64,000 bases of DNA from Hydractinia symbiolongicarpus (GCF_029227915.1 NC_079886.1:22048501-22112500); one strand, 5' to 3'; positions 11,830 to 38,395 are shown, counted from the first letter of the stretch. Numbers and translations: made by a program. Notes: a model not told the origin generated them from the letters alone.

Positions 11830-14800
11830 ACATTTAAAACAAATTTTATTTGTTTTGTCAATTAGGTAATCTTTAACTAAATTTATTTATTTATTAGTTA
11901 CACTTGTAAAAAAGGTTTATTATTATGCTGGTAAAAATGAAATGACGGTTGCGAATATCCCATGTATGAATGTTGAGTGGTCTTTGCTAACTGCTGACAG
12001 TTTAATAATAGAAAAAAATTGCAAATATCTTTATTTATCAATACACTCTAGAGTATTAAATAATCATCTCCTTTTTTTGATTTCTTAATGTTTTTCAACT
12101 AACACTAAGAATTTATTATTAAAATTATTATTATTGTTAAAATTATTTTTTTTTCAGTTTTTTACAAAAACACGTAAAATTTTAGCACTACCACCAGGAT
12201 ACCCAATACACTAAAACCTTTCAAGATTCATGTAGCCTGGAGGCCTCTATACATATACTGATCTAACTACTTCTGATTTTTTTAAAATGCGCACAATCTC
12301 AGTTAAAAAGCTACTCAAAATTGGGTATATACAGAGTTTATCTGCCGACTTTACCTTATTACACAAAAATAACGAATCAAGAAATTAACGGGTCAATAGT
12401 TAATACCATCTAAAATTAACACGAATTTCGAAATTGGATTTCAAAGTGTGTGGGAATCAACGCCAATCAACGAATTTCAAATTTTCAGATGGTATTTAAT
12501 AAACTCGGATTCTAAAAAAGATAGAAACTTTTTTACCGATTAAAAACTGAGAGAATAAAATAGAAATAGTGAAATGTCATCACACGTCTTTTATTTTTTG
12601 TCTAAAATGCTCAAAAAAGATTATAAAGTGATCCTCCAAGCTTTTTCCTATGTTCTTACAAATGCAGGGTTTGTGAGTACTTGGAGGATGGTGAGTACTA
12701 GTATTTCCGGAAGACCAACAATGTGCTTCGTAGCAATCACATCGATAGGCACGCATCCATTTGTTCTTAGTACGTGACGATGGTTGCATGATATAATCAA
12801 ATGGTGAGAAGCATTGTTTGCAATATAATTAGTAATCCATGAAAATTAATATTTTACAGCTGGATCCGAGATGTCATGTTGGTTTTCCTCGCTGATGTGT
12901 ATCATGGCACTATTTATCGGGTAATTAACACAAGGGTTTATCATGTACAAAGATACAAAGGTGTAGTGCCATGATCGACTCGCAATTGGTCCCATAAGCC
13001 ATATTTTCTAAGTGCTTGCTAAAAAACAAACTCGTACCGATGGCAGTACATTTGCGGCCAATCCACAAGTTAAATTCTTAATTTTACTAAAAAGCTTTTC
13101 AGCTTCTCGGATCAGCTATTCAAGCTGGTTATAACAAAATATAATTAGAGAGGGCTTCCAAAATTGTTTTTGTGATCATCCATCAGATTAAAGAGGGTGA
13201 AATGCAAGCGGAAAAAATAGAAAATCAACCTTGTACTTGAACAACGTATGGTGACGTTTATAAATAAAATGTTGTTCCGATTCAACAAAAAAAGTTTTAA
13301 ATTACTATTTTGGCCAAAATTTCAGAACTCCTTTTTTGAGAATTATGAGTTACCCCAAATATAATCTGTCGTGTTTTACACAATTAATTTTATCTTAACG
13401 CAGGTTATGTGGGTGGTTTAAATAATTGGACGTAGTTGGTTCAAGGTCTATTTTTTCTTTTGTTGGTTTGCAGTAGTAAACTTTTCCTAGTTTTGATATC
13501 ATCTTCAAATATAAATTTTTTTGTAGACGTAACACGTACCATCTATATTATTCCAGATAGATTTGGTTTCAGAAAGCCACACACATACTAAGTGAGTACG
13601 CATAGGCATCTCGAGTGCAACAATAGGTTCTAACCACGTTGACGTGCAACTAAGTCTACTCCTTAATATATTTTTTATATCTACATTCCATATTATATGT
13701 TTTAAATCGTGCTCCTCTAATCCTACCCCGTTCACTACTTTCTTCTCATTTTGTACATGTTTACCAATCCATCTATTTCGCACAACTAACAACCCACCTG
13801 TCGGACAACTTGCAACTTACAAACTTAAGTTTCACCCACTTGAAAACGTTCCAGCAACTCAACTACCAACTCACCCTGTTTCGCAACAACACTCCCTTAC
13901 AAAAAAACAAGGCAAAATAGGAAAACCTTTGCTATTTATGATCTTAATTAGTTTTTTAAAAATAGTCATACGACAATAAAAATATAATCCAGTATTTATC
14001 CTTTTATTAACTTCGAACAGCTGGTCATCCACGCTATGATCGAAAAACATTATCCTTTTGCAGCATTTAATAGCAGGGCTAAATATGTTGAGACATTTTA
14101 TTAGTGCAGAAAAATTCAGGAAAAAAAGTTATTAAGATTTTCAAAAAACAAACACTGTTGTAGTAGATTTAATTTAAGCATATGTTGAATGGTTGTTAGT
14201 TCTTCGTACTAACTATTTCACATAACATTTTCAGAGCTGCAAAGTGGATGCAAACGTTAAATGATGTTGCATTTTGAAGTGTCCCTCAGATACTAGCCTG
14301 GTTCCACAATAAGAACATTGTAACGTAATGACCTCACAAATTCTATACATCATCCAGTCTAATACGTGGCTATTAGAGGAAGATACTAAAAGCAATTATA
14401 AAAGTTTTCATTAATTAGAATACGAGACAACTATTATTTATTTCGGTTTTGATGTCCCAACAAAAAACTTTATTAAAAACACAATCACTAATCTTCTCTC
14501 GTGATAAAAGCGGTTTTATCTCACGCCATTGACATTAATTAACTGCATTAGGCCTGTTATATAAGTTTCGTTTGTCCGAGCTGTACTTGAAAATATACTT
14601 ATCAATGTTTATACCGGACTCAGGGGGTAGAATTATTTTGTTAGATTCGCAGATTTACATGACAGAGCAAGAATCATAATGCACGACTAGTCCCTTATTA
14701 ACGCTTTTCATCAGGCCTACGAACCTGCAAAGTGACGATCGATATCGTGGGAGTTTCAGTTACCTAATGCTATATGTTTAACACTAACAGAAAGCAAAAT

Positions 14801-16080
14801 GAGTTCTTGGGACAGGGATGTTTTCTTCACTTACCTCAGTGCAAAAGAAAAAGCATAGATCGAACTTACTTAATTTTTAATAAGCTCAGCTTGGTCTGAA
14901 ACAACTTATAAAACAGACTTAAAAATACAAAGCGGTGTAATTTTAGTGTGGTAACAGCGCAATATTTTTTACACAATTAATACCCGCTGCTTATGCAAAA
15001 TTTTCTTTTGTAAATAAAGTTATTTATATCCCATTCTATTTTATCTTGCAAACGCTCAAAATAAATTATACTAACTCAAGAAAAATCGAGTCAGGTAAGC
15101 TGTAAATTTAAATATTTATTAAAAGAGTTATGTTTATTAGGTAGAGTAGGAAAATAACCAGTAACAACAAATTAATTCAGCTTTATGGTGCTTTCTGCTT
15201 CATCTATGCAGGAAATACAAAACAGAGTCCAGTTTGTACACAAAATTTTTGAGTAGCCCTATCAATTGCCTGTCACTGAGTGAATGATATGGCATTTAAT
15301 TTAGTTTTCTCCGTCTTTACACTGTCTACAAAAAACCTTCACAAGTTAAAAGTTCCCATAGTCACTGAATGGCTCTGCATATAAAGTTATAACAAATACA
15401 AAAAAGTTACAAAAAATACATAAAATTCAAATAATACATGACAGATTGCGCAAAATAAATATTTCACGAAACTATCAACTTTGGGCATAAGTGTTATTGA
15501 AAGCGTTTTGTTCACAAACTGTCAATGATTGTATATGTACCTAAAATGCACCAATAATATCGCTTGACAGTTTGTTGTCGTTTTTATTCTTTTCAAAAAT
15601 CTCTCAAATTTAGGTAATATTGAAATATATATTTACATAAATGTAACAAGACCTGTCTACTAAGTCCATTAAGTGTTTTCTTTGAAGATTTGAAGTTACA
15701 TCGGTAGAGAGTCAGTTCTATTATGACATCAATCCAATTGGAATCAGGATGACCATAAACGAAGATTAAAAAACCCTCAGGCGCTGAAATTTAATGTGTT
15801 GGGTTGGATAAGTGTCGCCCTCTTTTTAAAACCGTAGTCTGAAACAAACAGAAATTATAGTTGTCAATTACCTTGATTTTTTTAATTTACAACAACAGAA
15901 CATACAAAGCGTCCTTATTGTATAGATTTTTCATTGAATCGTAATTTCGACAAAATGATTCTGCACTTTCTTTGTGTCCATTTCTAGGACCATTTTACAA
16001 AATCTGCAAGAAAAGTCCTCCGAAGAAAGACAACACGACTCTCCTTTTTTTTCTAGTAATTTAAAAAAATTGTTTTTGTT
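11830..16080 (+). repeat. Array unit 2: spacer
   Basis: Full-length spacer, the best reference for the unit. It aligns to 5.7-9.2 kb directly, to 0.1-3.5 kb in inverted orientation and in part to 19.0-21.4 kb. Open frames at 12,574-12,789, 13,505-13,792 and 13,644-13,979 are not kept open in the paralogs. A pyrimidine/ACAAC-rich segment at about 13,720-13,900 lies at the place where unit 3 carries a minisatellite. No gene is seen. Confidence 0.7.
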
Positions 16081-16084
16081 GTAA

Positions 16085-18120
16085 AACAAAAGCAGCCAGC
16101 ATTGATTGAAAACATTGTATAAAGTGTTAGTGGATAATTAAAAGAATCAATTGTAATAAAGCGCTCTTGCTTTATTATAAACATTGATGAAATAAACTGT
16201 TTGTTCCTTTGTTAGTGACATGTCTATCAGATGCAGCACTGTTCTATCTACAGGAAAGGATTATCTTTAGGCATGCATTGCGCAACAGAAAAATGTTGTC
16301 TAATAACCTTCTTATTAAAGAGATATTATTACATTATACATGCTCAGCTGTGACAAGGACAAGTATAATGGCGCGGTCGGGTAAGTTCTCAAGTGTTATT
16401 AATAAATTTTTTATCAAATCAACCAACGCCAATTAAGATTTTGGTTGCTTGATGGCATTGCGCCTCTCTGCCCTTTATACAGACTGAGCACAATAAGCAT
16501 GAAAGATTCTTCTCACTATTAAAAAAATGTTCGAGAAATCTAAAAATGATTTAGCTGCTAGGTCAAGTCATTTTTAAACATGTTGTTTCTAATTCTCTCT
16601 GAATTCAAAAGTTAAGAAAGTAAAACTACCAGCAATAATATTTTATCTGTAAAGATCGCAGCAGATAACATATTTTGTCCAAAGACTGCGTACTGTTACG
16701 TATTATGTTACAGTATTATGGTGTAAAAAATAAGACATATTTTTCAAAACTTAGGATAAGTGAAGATCAGATGTTGTAAGTGGCTTATTAAAATAGTTCT
16801 TTAACACAAGATGAATTTCTAAAAATAAATGAGAACAATAGAAAGGCTACTCAATAAAAGTCATGGTGCATCCGTGTGTCCATTCTCAGCAGAAAATGTT
16901 TCACCCCAATCGGTCCTCCGATCATGCCGGCGAGTATAATCGGTGTAAATCATATCTAAAAAGAACTACTTCGCACATCACTAACATACTAACATACTAA
17001 CATACTAACATGCTGTATGTTAAGAATGGATATACGGATGATGTGCCATGATAAAGAATTACCTATATAAACACGCCTTACGGTTAAATTATCTGCGTGC
17101 ATTACTAACATATTGCCGTACGTAGTAATGTGTTCGTCTCCGGCTTCAAGTTGTGGAGACCGCAGATCAAACACCACTTACTGCCAGGCAGTGCGTTAGT
17201 GATGCGCAAAGTAGTTCTTCTTCATTATAAAAATGTTTTGTCTAAGCAGGAAATTGTCAAATTGATGACGCATAAAATGCCAGTGTGTTCTTTTCCAGTC
17301 AGTCTTTAAGTTCAATTATAAAATGTAAAAATTGTGGCAGTTAAACAGACTGACGGAAATGACTAGCATATAAGACGACGTCGCGGTTAGACGCTTGCTC
17401 AAAATAGAATGTTAAGTAGATAACAAAGAAATCAACCAACTTTAAAAAAATAAACGCAGCTACTTAAGATTTGGCAACTTTCAGTTTATAGTTATTTGAA
17501 GTAACTAAATGAAAATTTTATTATTAAAAATTTATATTAATGCTGCATCAAAAAGCCACTCAGGATGACATCACATAGCAACAACTTGTGGAATGTAATT
17601 TGCAAGATTTTTGTGACGTCTAGATATTTTAAGGTTTCGTAAAATTTGATGAGGCATCAGCTACTGCAAACAACCTCGTCTTAAAAAAAAGGCTAGGAAA
17701 ATAAAAAAATTTTAAAGGTTTTTATCATGACAGTAACTAACTAGAAATGAAAATTTGAAAGTTATAAAAGAAATCTAAATAAAAAATTCATAGTTAAAGT
17801 CTTTCCCAAGTCTGGTGATACCAAAATATTGAGAGGTATCTTATATGTTTTTTTGTCCAATAAAATATATAGCTGTCCAAGATGGAAAAATGATCACTTT
17901 GTCTTGTCATGCAGAAACGATGACAACACTTCAAAAAAAAAAAAACACATTGAACTTGCACGTAATCACCTGGAAATACTTTGCAAGAATTAAGACGCAT
18001 TTGTTGTAATAGCCTGTCGAACTTTTATATAGTTTATATTCGTGTGTGTCAATTTGTTTGGCAACAAGAACACAATAGAATTTTCAAACGCTAAATTTAG
18101 ATGCAATTAATTCGTTGCTA
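16085..18120 (+). repeat. Array unit 3: 5' flank
   Basis: Homologous to the flank of unit 2, offset by about 6.8 kb. It includes the small inverted-repeat element at 16,960-17,221 and a short ACTAACAT microsatellite (about four copies, 16,979-17,013). The conserved block with ATGACTAGCATATAAGACG recurs near 17,355. No gene is seen. Confidence 0.7.
16960..17221. mobile_element. Small inverted-repeat element (MITE), unit 3
   Basis: Same element as at 9,961, with terminal inverted repeats of about 25 bp starting AAGAACTACTT. The interior is slightly longer because of the ACTAACAT microsatellite near its left end. Shared position in units 2 and 3, absent from unit 1. Confidence 0.65.
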
Positions 18121-18124
18121 TGTC

Positions 18125-18210
18125 AACACGATCTCACGCCATAACACTCCCTCACAAATGATTATTTAATTACCGCAACCGCGGAGAAGAGATTACAGTA
18201 TAAAAAGAGT
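18125..18210 (+). promoter_or_regulatory. Conserved TATA promoter, copy 3
   Basis: TATAAAAAG begins at 18,199 within the block shared by all three genes (CTCACGCCATAACACTCCCT upstream). A likely initiation region near TTCCCTGCATACTCGTT precedes the short first exon. Confidence 0.65.
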
Positions 18211-18234
18211 TTCCCTGCATACTCGTTACGTTGA

Positions 18235-18896
18235 ATGAGGTATGTACTGGGATATGACCTGTTGTTGGAAACATCGTTAGCCAAATTAAAATAAAATTAA
18301 CTATGATGTTTCTAAAACGGACCTTCATGTAATCACAGGAAATCAAATTTAGAAAATATAAATGATTAAAGGAAATGTTTTATTAATTAGAGAGAGAAAG
18401 TTCTTAGTATTTAGTTTGTTTATTATTTATAAGACCTGTATTCATTGTTTATTTTAGATACAATAAAACAGGAAACCATATCACGACAGTGACAGATCCA
18501 CTTTGGAAAATTTTGTTGTTCAGGATGAAGAATCTGTTGAACATCTGCGTATTTCTCTTCACATGCTATTCGCATGTTGCACTTTCAGACACCAAAGAAG
18601 TAGGTAAATGCAGTCCAAAGAAAGCCGTGATGAAGATATATGAACCTGGTTGCGATATAGTGACAGTAAAAAGCTTCCGCTGCCGTGGTTATTGCAAGTC
18701 ATCATCAGCGTTTTCGAAACTGAACAACACTGAAGAATTACAAGTTAAATGTCGATACTGCGAGGTGATTCGTTACGACATTCGATCTGTGCAGCTTTCG
18801 TGTCCTTTACACGAAGTCAAGACAAGAACAATTGAGTATCCAGTTGCGACAAAATGTCGCTGTCGGAGATGCTCGCAAAAAATGTTTGACGCTTAG
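18235..18896 (+). CDS. Secreted CTCK/DAN-type cystine-knot protein, copy 3
   Basis: The main coding exon uses ATG 18,525 to TAG 18,896, 123 aa: signal peptide (about residues 1-21, ending near VALS) and a cystine-knot domain with ten cysteines (KC, PGC, FRC, GYC, KC, RYC, LSC, TKC, CRC, RRC). An intron at 18,240-18,457 (GAATGAG|GTATGT ... TTTATTTTAG) links it to a short exon whose ATG at 18,235 is in frame. Using that ATG adds 24 residues before the signal peptide (147 aa). The outer coordinates cover this spliced form; the 18,525 start is the one conserved in copy 2. It has an NNT sequon that copy 2 lacks and keeps a 7-residue tail after the last cysteine. Probably a diffusible ligand or BMP antagonist; receptor unknown. 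Confidence 0.82.
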
Positions 18897-18899
18897 AAT

Positions 18900-21400
18900 A
18901 AACTTTTATTTGTTTTGTCAATTAGATAATCTTTTAACTAAATTTATTTATTTATTAGTTGCACTTGTGAAAAGGTTTATTGTTACTGATAAAAACGAAA
19001 TAACTGTCAAGAATATCACATATATGAATGTTGAGTGGTCTATGCTTGTAGAGCTAAATACTAACTGATTGAGCACCACAAATATCTGTATTTATCAATA
19101 CAACCTAGAGTATCGAATAAACATCTCATCCTTTTGATTTTTGAATTTTTTTTAAGCAACATTTAGAATTTATTAGTAAAATTATTGTGTAAATGTTTTA
19201 GTAGGTCAAAAATATTTTTTGAGGAAGTTACTTTCTTTTTACAATTTTGTCTGATTTATTTACTTCAGTAATTTACAAAAACACATAAAATCTCAACACT
19301 ATAAGCTAAAACTTCAGAGGTGCATGTACCTCGGAGATCTCCATACATATACTGATCTACCTACTTTTGGATTATTTTTAAAACGCGCGCAATTCCAGTG
19401 AAAGAGGTGCTCAAGATTAGGTATATACGGGGCTTTCCTGTCAAGTTTACAGTAGTAGTCTGATAAATCAGGAAGGTTTAAATCACTTTTTGCAAATAGT
19501 AAAGATAAAATGCGATGATAGCCGTGAATGTCCCAACATGCTGATGTCAGCAAAGGGTACAGACGGACAAAACAACGCTCATAGTCACTGATCCGATATG
19601 ACGGCGAAGGTTAAAAATGAAGCCATGAAGTAAGCAAGCAACAAGACACGAAGGAGAGGACACAACCGACACAGAGTTTTATTTAGCCAACTATGAAACA
19701 CAGAGAAAAAGATGAACCGCATTATCAATATAGTATTACACATAATATATTCATAATAAAATAACTTTAAGAAAGAAAAGTTTTAGAATATCTTGTTTGG
19801 TAGACAGCTAGTAAAAAAGAAATGGTTGCATGTTTTAAACTTTACTTTGTTTTGACATTACTATTTTTAAGTCATCCAGAATTCGAAAATTTGTAATTAA
19901 TTTAAGTAAGCCGGTCATTCACTAAAAACAACCATCTTGACGAAATATGAGTAAAAGACAGCAGAATGAACGAGGAGATTGATTTAAAAGGATAACCTCT
20001 CTCGTGTGAAAACAATTACATTCCTTGGTTTATTCTCTAAAAAATATATTTTTATTAAGATTCTAAAACATATTCTGCAGACGTAAATCGTTCAACTATG
20101 CATAACAACTTCCTTTTACACCCAGACTTATATTTTTGTGGATTGGAATTGAAACAACTATTGGTTAAGTGATTACGCATAGCCATCTCGAGCGCAATAA
20201 TAAATTTTAACCGCATTGACGTAATAATGTCGTGTGCTTAAAATGCCACCAAGTGACTCTGTCATAGAAACTTTCCCGCGAAATGAATTGCAATTTGACA
20301 CCATTTTGTTTATAATTCTTTAGTCCTAATATTCTTCCGGTTTAAAACTTAAAAAGTAAAAAACTAAACCTCTCTCATTCAACCTGCATGTTGTGATTCA
20401 AGCAATCACCAAACCACACTTCGCAAAACTACCATTTAAAATCCTTCTACAAGCAACCACCTTCTTGCATAAGTTTTAAACCTACCCTTCGCAAAACTTC
20501 CAACCCATCCCCTTGCGCCATCATTTTTTTCTTATTAAAACTAAAATTTCATCCTCTTGCACAAATGACGTGCTTAACTCTTGAATAATCATATATAAAC
20601 CTTTTATGTAATGCCTATCACACTCTTTCACATCTGTCATCCTTTTAACTTCTTACACAACTATAAATACCATTTAACCTTCTCGCGCAACAACTATTCC
20701 ACTTTATTCCACAATTACCACCCGCATGCGCAACTACCATTCAACCCCCTTTCACAACTATCATTCAACCCCTCTCACAACTATCATTTATCCCCCTTCC
20801 ACAACTATCATTCAATACCCTTCCACAACTATCATTTTACCCCCTTCCACAACTATCATTCACCCCTTTTCACAACTATCATTTACCCCCTTCCACAACT
20901 ATCATTCAACCCCTTTCCACAACTACCATCCAAGCCCCTTCCACAACTATCAATCAACCCCCTTTCCGCAACTATCAATCAACCCCCTTTCTGCAACTAT
21001 CATTCAACCCCCTTTCCACGACTATCATTCAACCCCCTTCCACAACTACCATCCAACTCCCTTCCACAACTATCAATCAACCCCCTTTCCGCAACTATCA
21101 TTCAACCCCTATCACTACTATTGCTTCACTTGACTGGGAATGTGAGTAACAAAGCGAATTGTTGAAAAATCTACTATCATGTATGCTAAATGTAGAAACA
21201 CATCGCTGTTATTTTAATAGTTTCGTTAAAAATAGTCTTACGGTTACATTTCCTTGATTATATAAAAAATAAATTTCAGTATTATATTTTTATTATTTTC
21301 GAACAGCTAGTCTTTTACGTTGTGCTTACAAAAGCTTTTTTGTTTGCAGCATTTAATAGCAAATCTGTTTGTTGCACAAGATGTGGTTAATTGGAACAAG
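18900..21400 (+). repeat. Array unit 3: spacer, divergent
   Basis: The left part follows the other spacers up to about 19.45 kb. Homology is visible again near 20,165-20,225 (ACGCATAGCCATCTCGAG) and 21,225-21,370 (CAGCATTTAATAGCAAATC). Between these lie private sequence (19.5-20.1 kb) and a minisatellite. AATAAA at 18,897 directly follows the copy 3 stop codon and another AATAAA lies near 19,117; either may serve as polyadenylation signal. Confidence 0.6.
20690..21120 (+). repeat. 24-27 bp pyrimidine-rich minisatellite
   Basis: About 16 imperfect copies of a unit with the core CCACAACTATCATTCAACCC. It produces two long overlapping open frames (20,611-21,165 and 20,726-21,133) whose translations are only reading-frame echoes of the repeat (HNYHSTPF-type words), so they are not called genes. 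The unit resembles the ACAACTAACAACCCACC segment at the equivalent place in unit 2 (about 13,780). Confidence 0.85.
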
Positions 21401-22430
21401 CTTTTTGTTATAAGATTATCAAAATTATGATCGGGCTGGTTGTTATTTTTGCTTCTCTATTGTCTTAAGCAATTTGTCTATTGTTTTTAACCTATAATCC
21501 CAAATGAAAGGGGATGAAATCATAATAGTAATGAACCGCAACCTTCTCATACATATAGTATAGAAATATATGTGACAAAAATCTTGGAAGCTACCATGAT
21601 TCAGATAGCGACGATTCTCCTGGCATTTAACACTGTGGATAATGATAAAGAAATTGATGTAGTATTTAAATGAAATAAAAAAGTATACGAAAACAATTAG
21701 ATTTTTTTTTCACCTGACACCAAACTTTTAGTCGGAGGAAAGTGACTAATTCTATGTATTGATGACTAGAGTTTCCCCGAATAACATTTTCAAAATGAAC
21801 ATGTCATTATTTACCATGGACCTCAGGCTATTTAGATAGATTCGTGGACATAAATGACGTTAGTTTTTGCTGACGGCTACATGACAAGGTCTTCACGCAC
21901 AGTCCTCGATATGAAAGAGCGAAAAGGGGTTCAGGGGAGGAAATGGCATACTATAGCATGGTGTTTTAGTTGGAAGCAGCAAATGTGTACTTCTCTAGCA
22001 ATGCCACCATTTTACAAACTCTACAAACGAAATTCGTCCAAGAAACAAACGTTTAGAAAACACAAAATCCAATGATTTCTTCTTTTTTATCCTTTTATTA
22101 GCAGCAGTTTAGAAGAAAAAGTAGAAGTTAAGAAAATAATAAAAATTATTGCTATAAACCGCACGAAATCACTTAGAATTGTTTTAACTTGATATAATTC
22201 ATTTCTTACATAATGAACTCACGAATGTGAAGACGTCATTAACATTTACGTGCCATCCGAAAAAATCTACCTGGCTAACACATTGCCGCACGTAGTGTGG
22301 TGGGTTTTTTCGCGGTTTTCACTTGATTAAATGTCGCTTGCTTGTCAGGAGGTAAATTAGCTCTACTGCGATTTGACAAGTACACGTTATGAAGAAAATA
22401 ATATTTAATTTGCTCACAAAAAAAGTCAGA
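21400..22430. other. Stretch without a recognisable gene
   Basis: AT-rich sequence between the unit 3 spacer and the last 5' flank remnant. A 73-codon open frame at 21,854-22,075 has no recognisable domain or supporting context. I see no convincing exon or repeat boundary. Confidence 0.4.
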
Positions 22431-22870
22431 ATTAATTCGACCTTATCACAAAAATTTTGAAAATAAGCATCCACAGTAGCATTGATTGAAAACAGTGGTA
22501 GATACGTGGGAAAAGTATTAGTGGATAATTAGTGAAGAAAATCAATTGTAATAAATGCCTTTGCTTTATAATAAACAAAGGTTAACTATACTGTTTGTTC
22601 ATTTGTTAGTGACATGTCTATCAGATGCAGCACTGTTCTATTTACAGGAAAGGATTATCTTTAGGCATGCATTGCACAACAGAAAAATGTTGTCTAATAA
22701 TCTAGATTTCTTATGAAAGGTATTATTATATTTTATGAGCTCAGACACGATATAAACAAGTCCAATGGCGCGGTTGAGCAAATCCTCAAAGAATTTTAAC
22801 TATTTTTTTTCAAAGAAGTAACACTAACAAGCTTTTTCCACTTCCCGATTGTTGCACAACCTCTTCAGAA
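22430..22870 (+). repeat. Fourth copy of the array 5' flank, gene-less
   Basis: Matches 9,245-9,560 and 16,085-16,390 (GCATTGATTGAAAACAGTGG, then the TGTTTGTTC block at about 22,580 and the AGATGCAGCACTGTTCTAT block). Similarity fades near 22,870, and the 3' end of the SMARCC gene follows at 23.2 kb. It marks the right end of the array. Confidence 0.75.
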
Positions 22871-23206
22871 GAAAATACTACACGAGAAGTATTATCAGGT
22901 TAAAATCATTCAACGAATTACTAAAACAGAATTGTCTTCACATACAGAAAGACATACTTGTTACAGCAGCTTGAGAAGATCAATACAATGTGGTGTTTCT
23001 CTTGAACATTTTCTTCTTCTAAAAACCTCATTCGAGGTGCAAAATACTGTTTGTACTTTCGATGTTAGGACTCAGAGATGCATTTTACTATTAAGCTAAA
23101 AATGATTTTGAATGAAAATTGCGTAAGTCCATAAAATATATTTACATTTTTTTAGATCTATTGGTTGGCTAAGAAATGTCATGACTTAGGTAAATCCTAT
23201 GTCATC

Positions 23207-37389
<14,183 letters not shown>

Positions 37390-37572
37390 TTTTAAAAATG
37401 GCAACAAAGAGTTTATGCTTTGACGTGATCCGATTTGCTTTATTTGTTTCAAAACATATTAGGTATAAATATATTATAGAGTGTGAGGCCACAGAAAATT
37501 AATTAACGTGACCGTGAACATGTGGCCCCTGTGTCCACTATGGATAGACCCCAAGGTACATGCCAACTAAAA

Positions 37573-37866
37573 GGGGGATTTTCACGAAGCGAAAACGGCG
37601 AATTTGAAAGCGAATTTGCTTTCTAATTTCCACGACAAAATAAATCAGGCGCCAAGTTCATTGTTTACATTAGTTAACCGCGTTCTGATTGGTCAAAAAC
37701 TAGCAGCGAAACCTTTAGCCGCGAAAAAGTAGGAACTGTTTCTACTTTTCAGCGAAACGAAAATTTTGATGCACAATCAAAACAAACAAAACTGCGCATG
37801 ATGCTCAGATACAGTTCACCGTCGAATTCGCCGTTCAATTCGCTTCGTGAACCCCCCCCCCCCCCC
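37573..37866. mobile_element. MITE ending in G/C homopolymers, upstream of SMARCC
   Basis: The left end GGGGGATTTTCACGAAGCGA and the right end, reverse-complemented, GGGGGTTCACGAAGCGAATT form inverted repeats that also share CGGCGAATT. The right end runs into 15 consecutive C. About 290 bp, no coding capacity. It lies only about 185 bases upstream of the SMARCC start codon and is therefore in or near its promoter. Confidence 0.75.
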
Positions 37867-38395
37867 TTTGTTGTGTGTTAGCGCGATCGTGAAATGTCAC
37901 GCACTCACATGCAAAGTTTTTCGTTATATTTTTTGTGCTAATCTGCCCAAATTTTTGTTTCTGTTGACTGCTGAACAGAAGCGTCATTCCTTTTTTATAT
38001 TGCATACATCAATTTTACTGCAATTTAAAAATGCTGAGATGGGCGCATACGCAACCGGACACTACTTCGAATGCTTTTTAATTGCGTATTTTTTTATAAA
38101 AAAAAGTGCATGGGTTTTGCTTCACTCATAAACGAAAGAAAATTCCCTGAATCCCCCACCCCTTCCCCATTTATAAAAAAGCGTAATACTTATTCTTTCC
38201 CCATCATACCTCTTTTCCCTTTGTAGGATGACGTTTTTTATCAAAGATCGAATTTTTTTTTGCTCAAATAAATGCAACAGTTGTAAAAAGATAATGTTTT
38301 GTATTGATTAACAAACCAGCCAAAAAGAAAAAAATGACCGAAAAAGATAAAGGTTAGCAATTCTAGTTAAATATTAAATATTCACAAATTAGGTC

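Noticed and set aside
20611-21165. 184-codon and 135-codon overlapping frames
   Set aside because: Both are translations of the pyrimidine-rich minisatellite in different frames; no signal peptide, domain or splice support.
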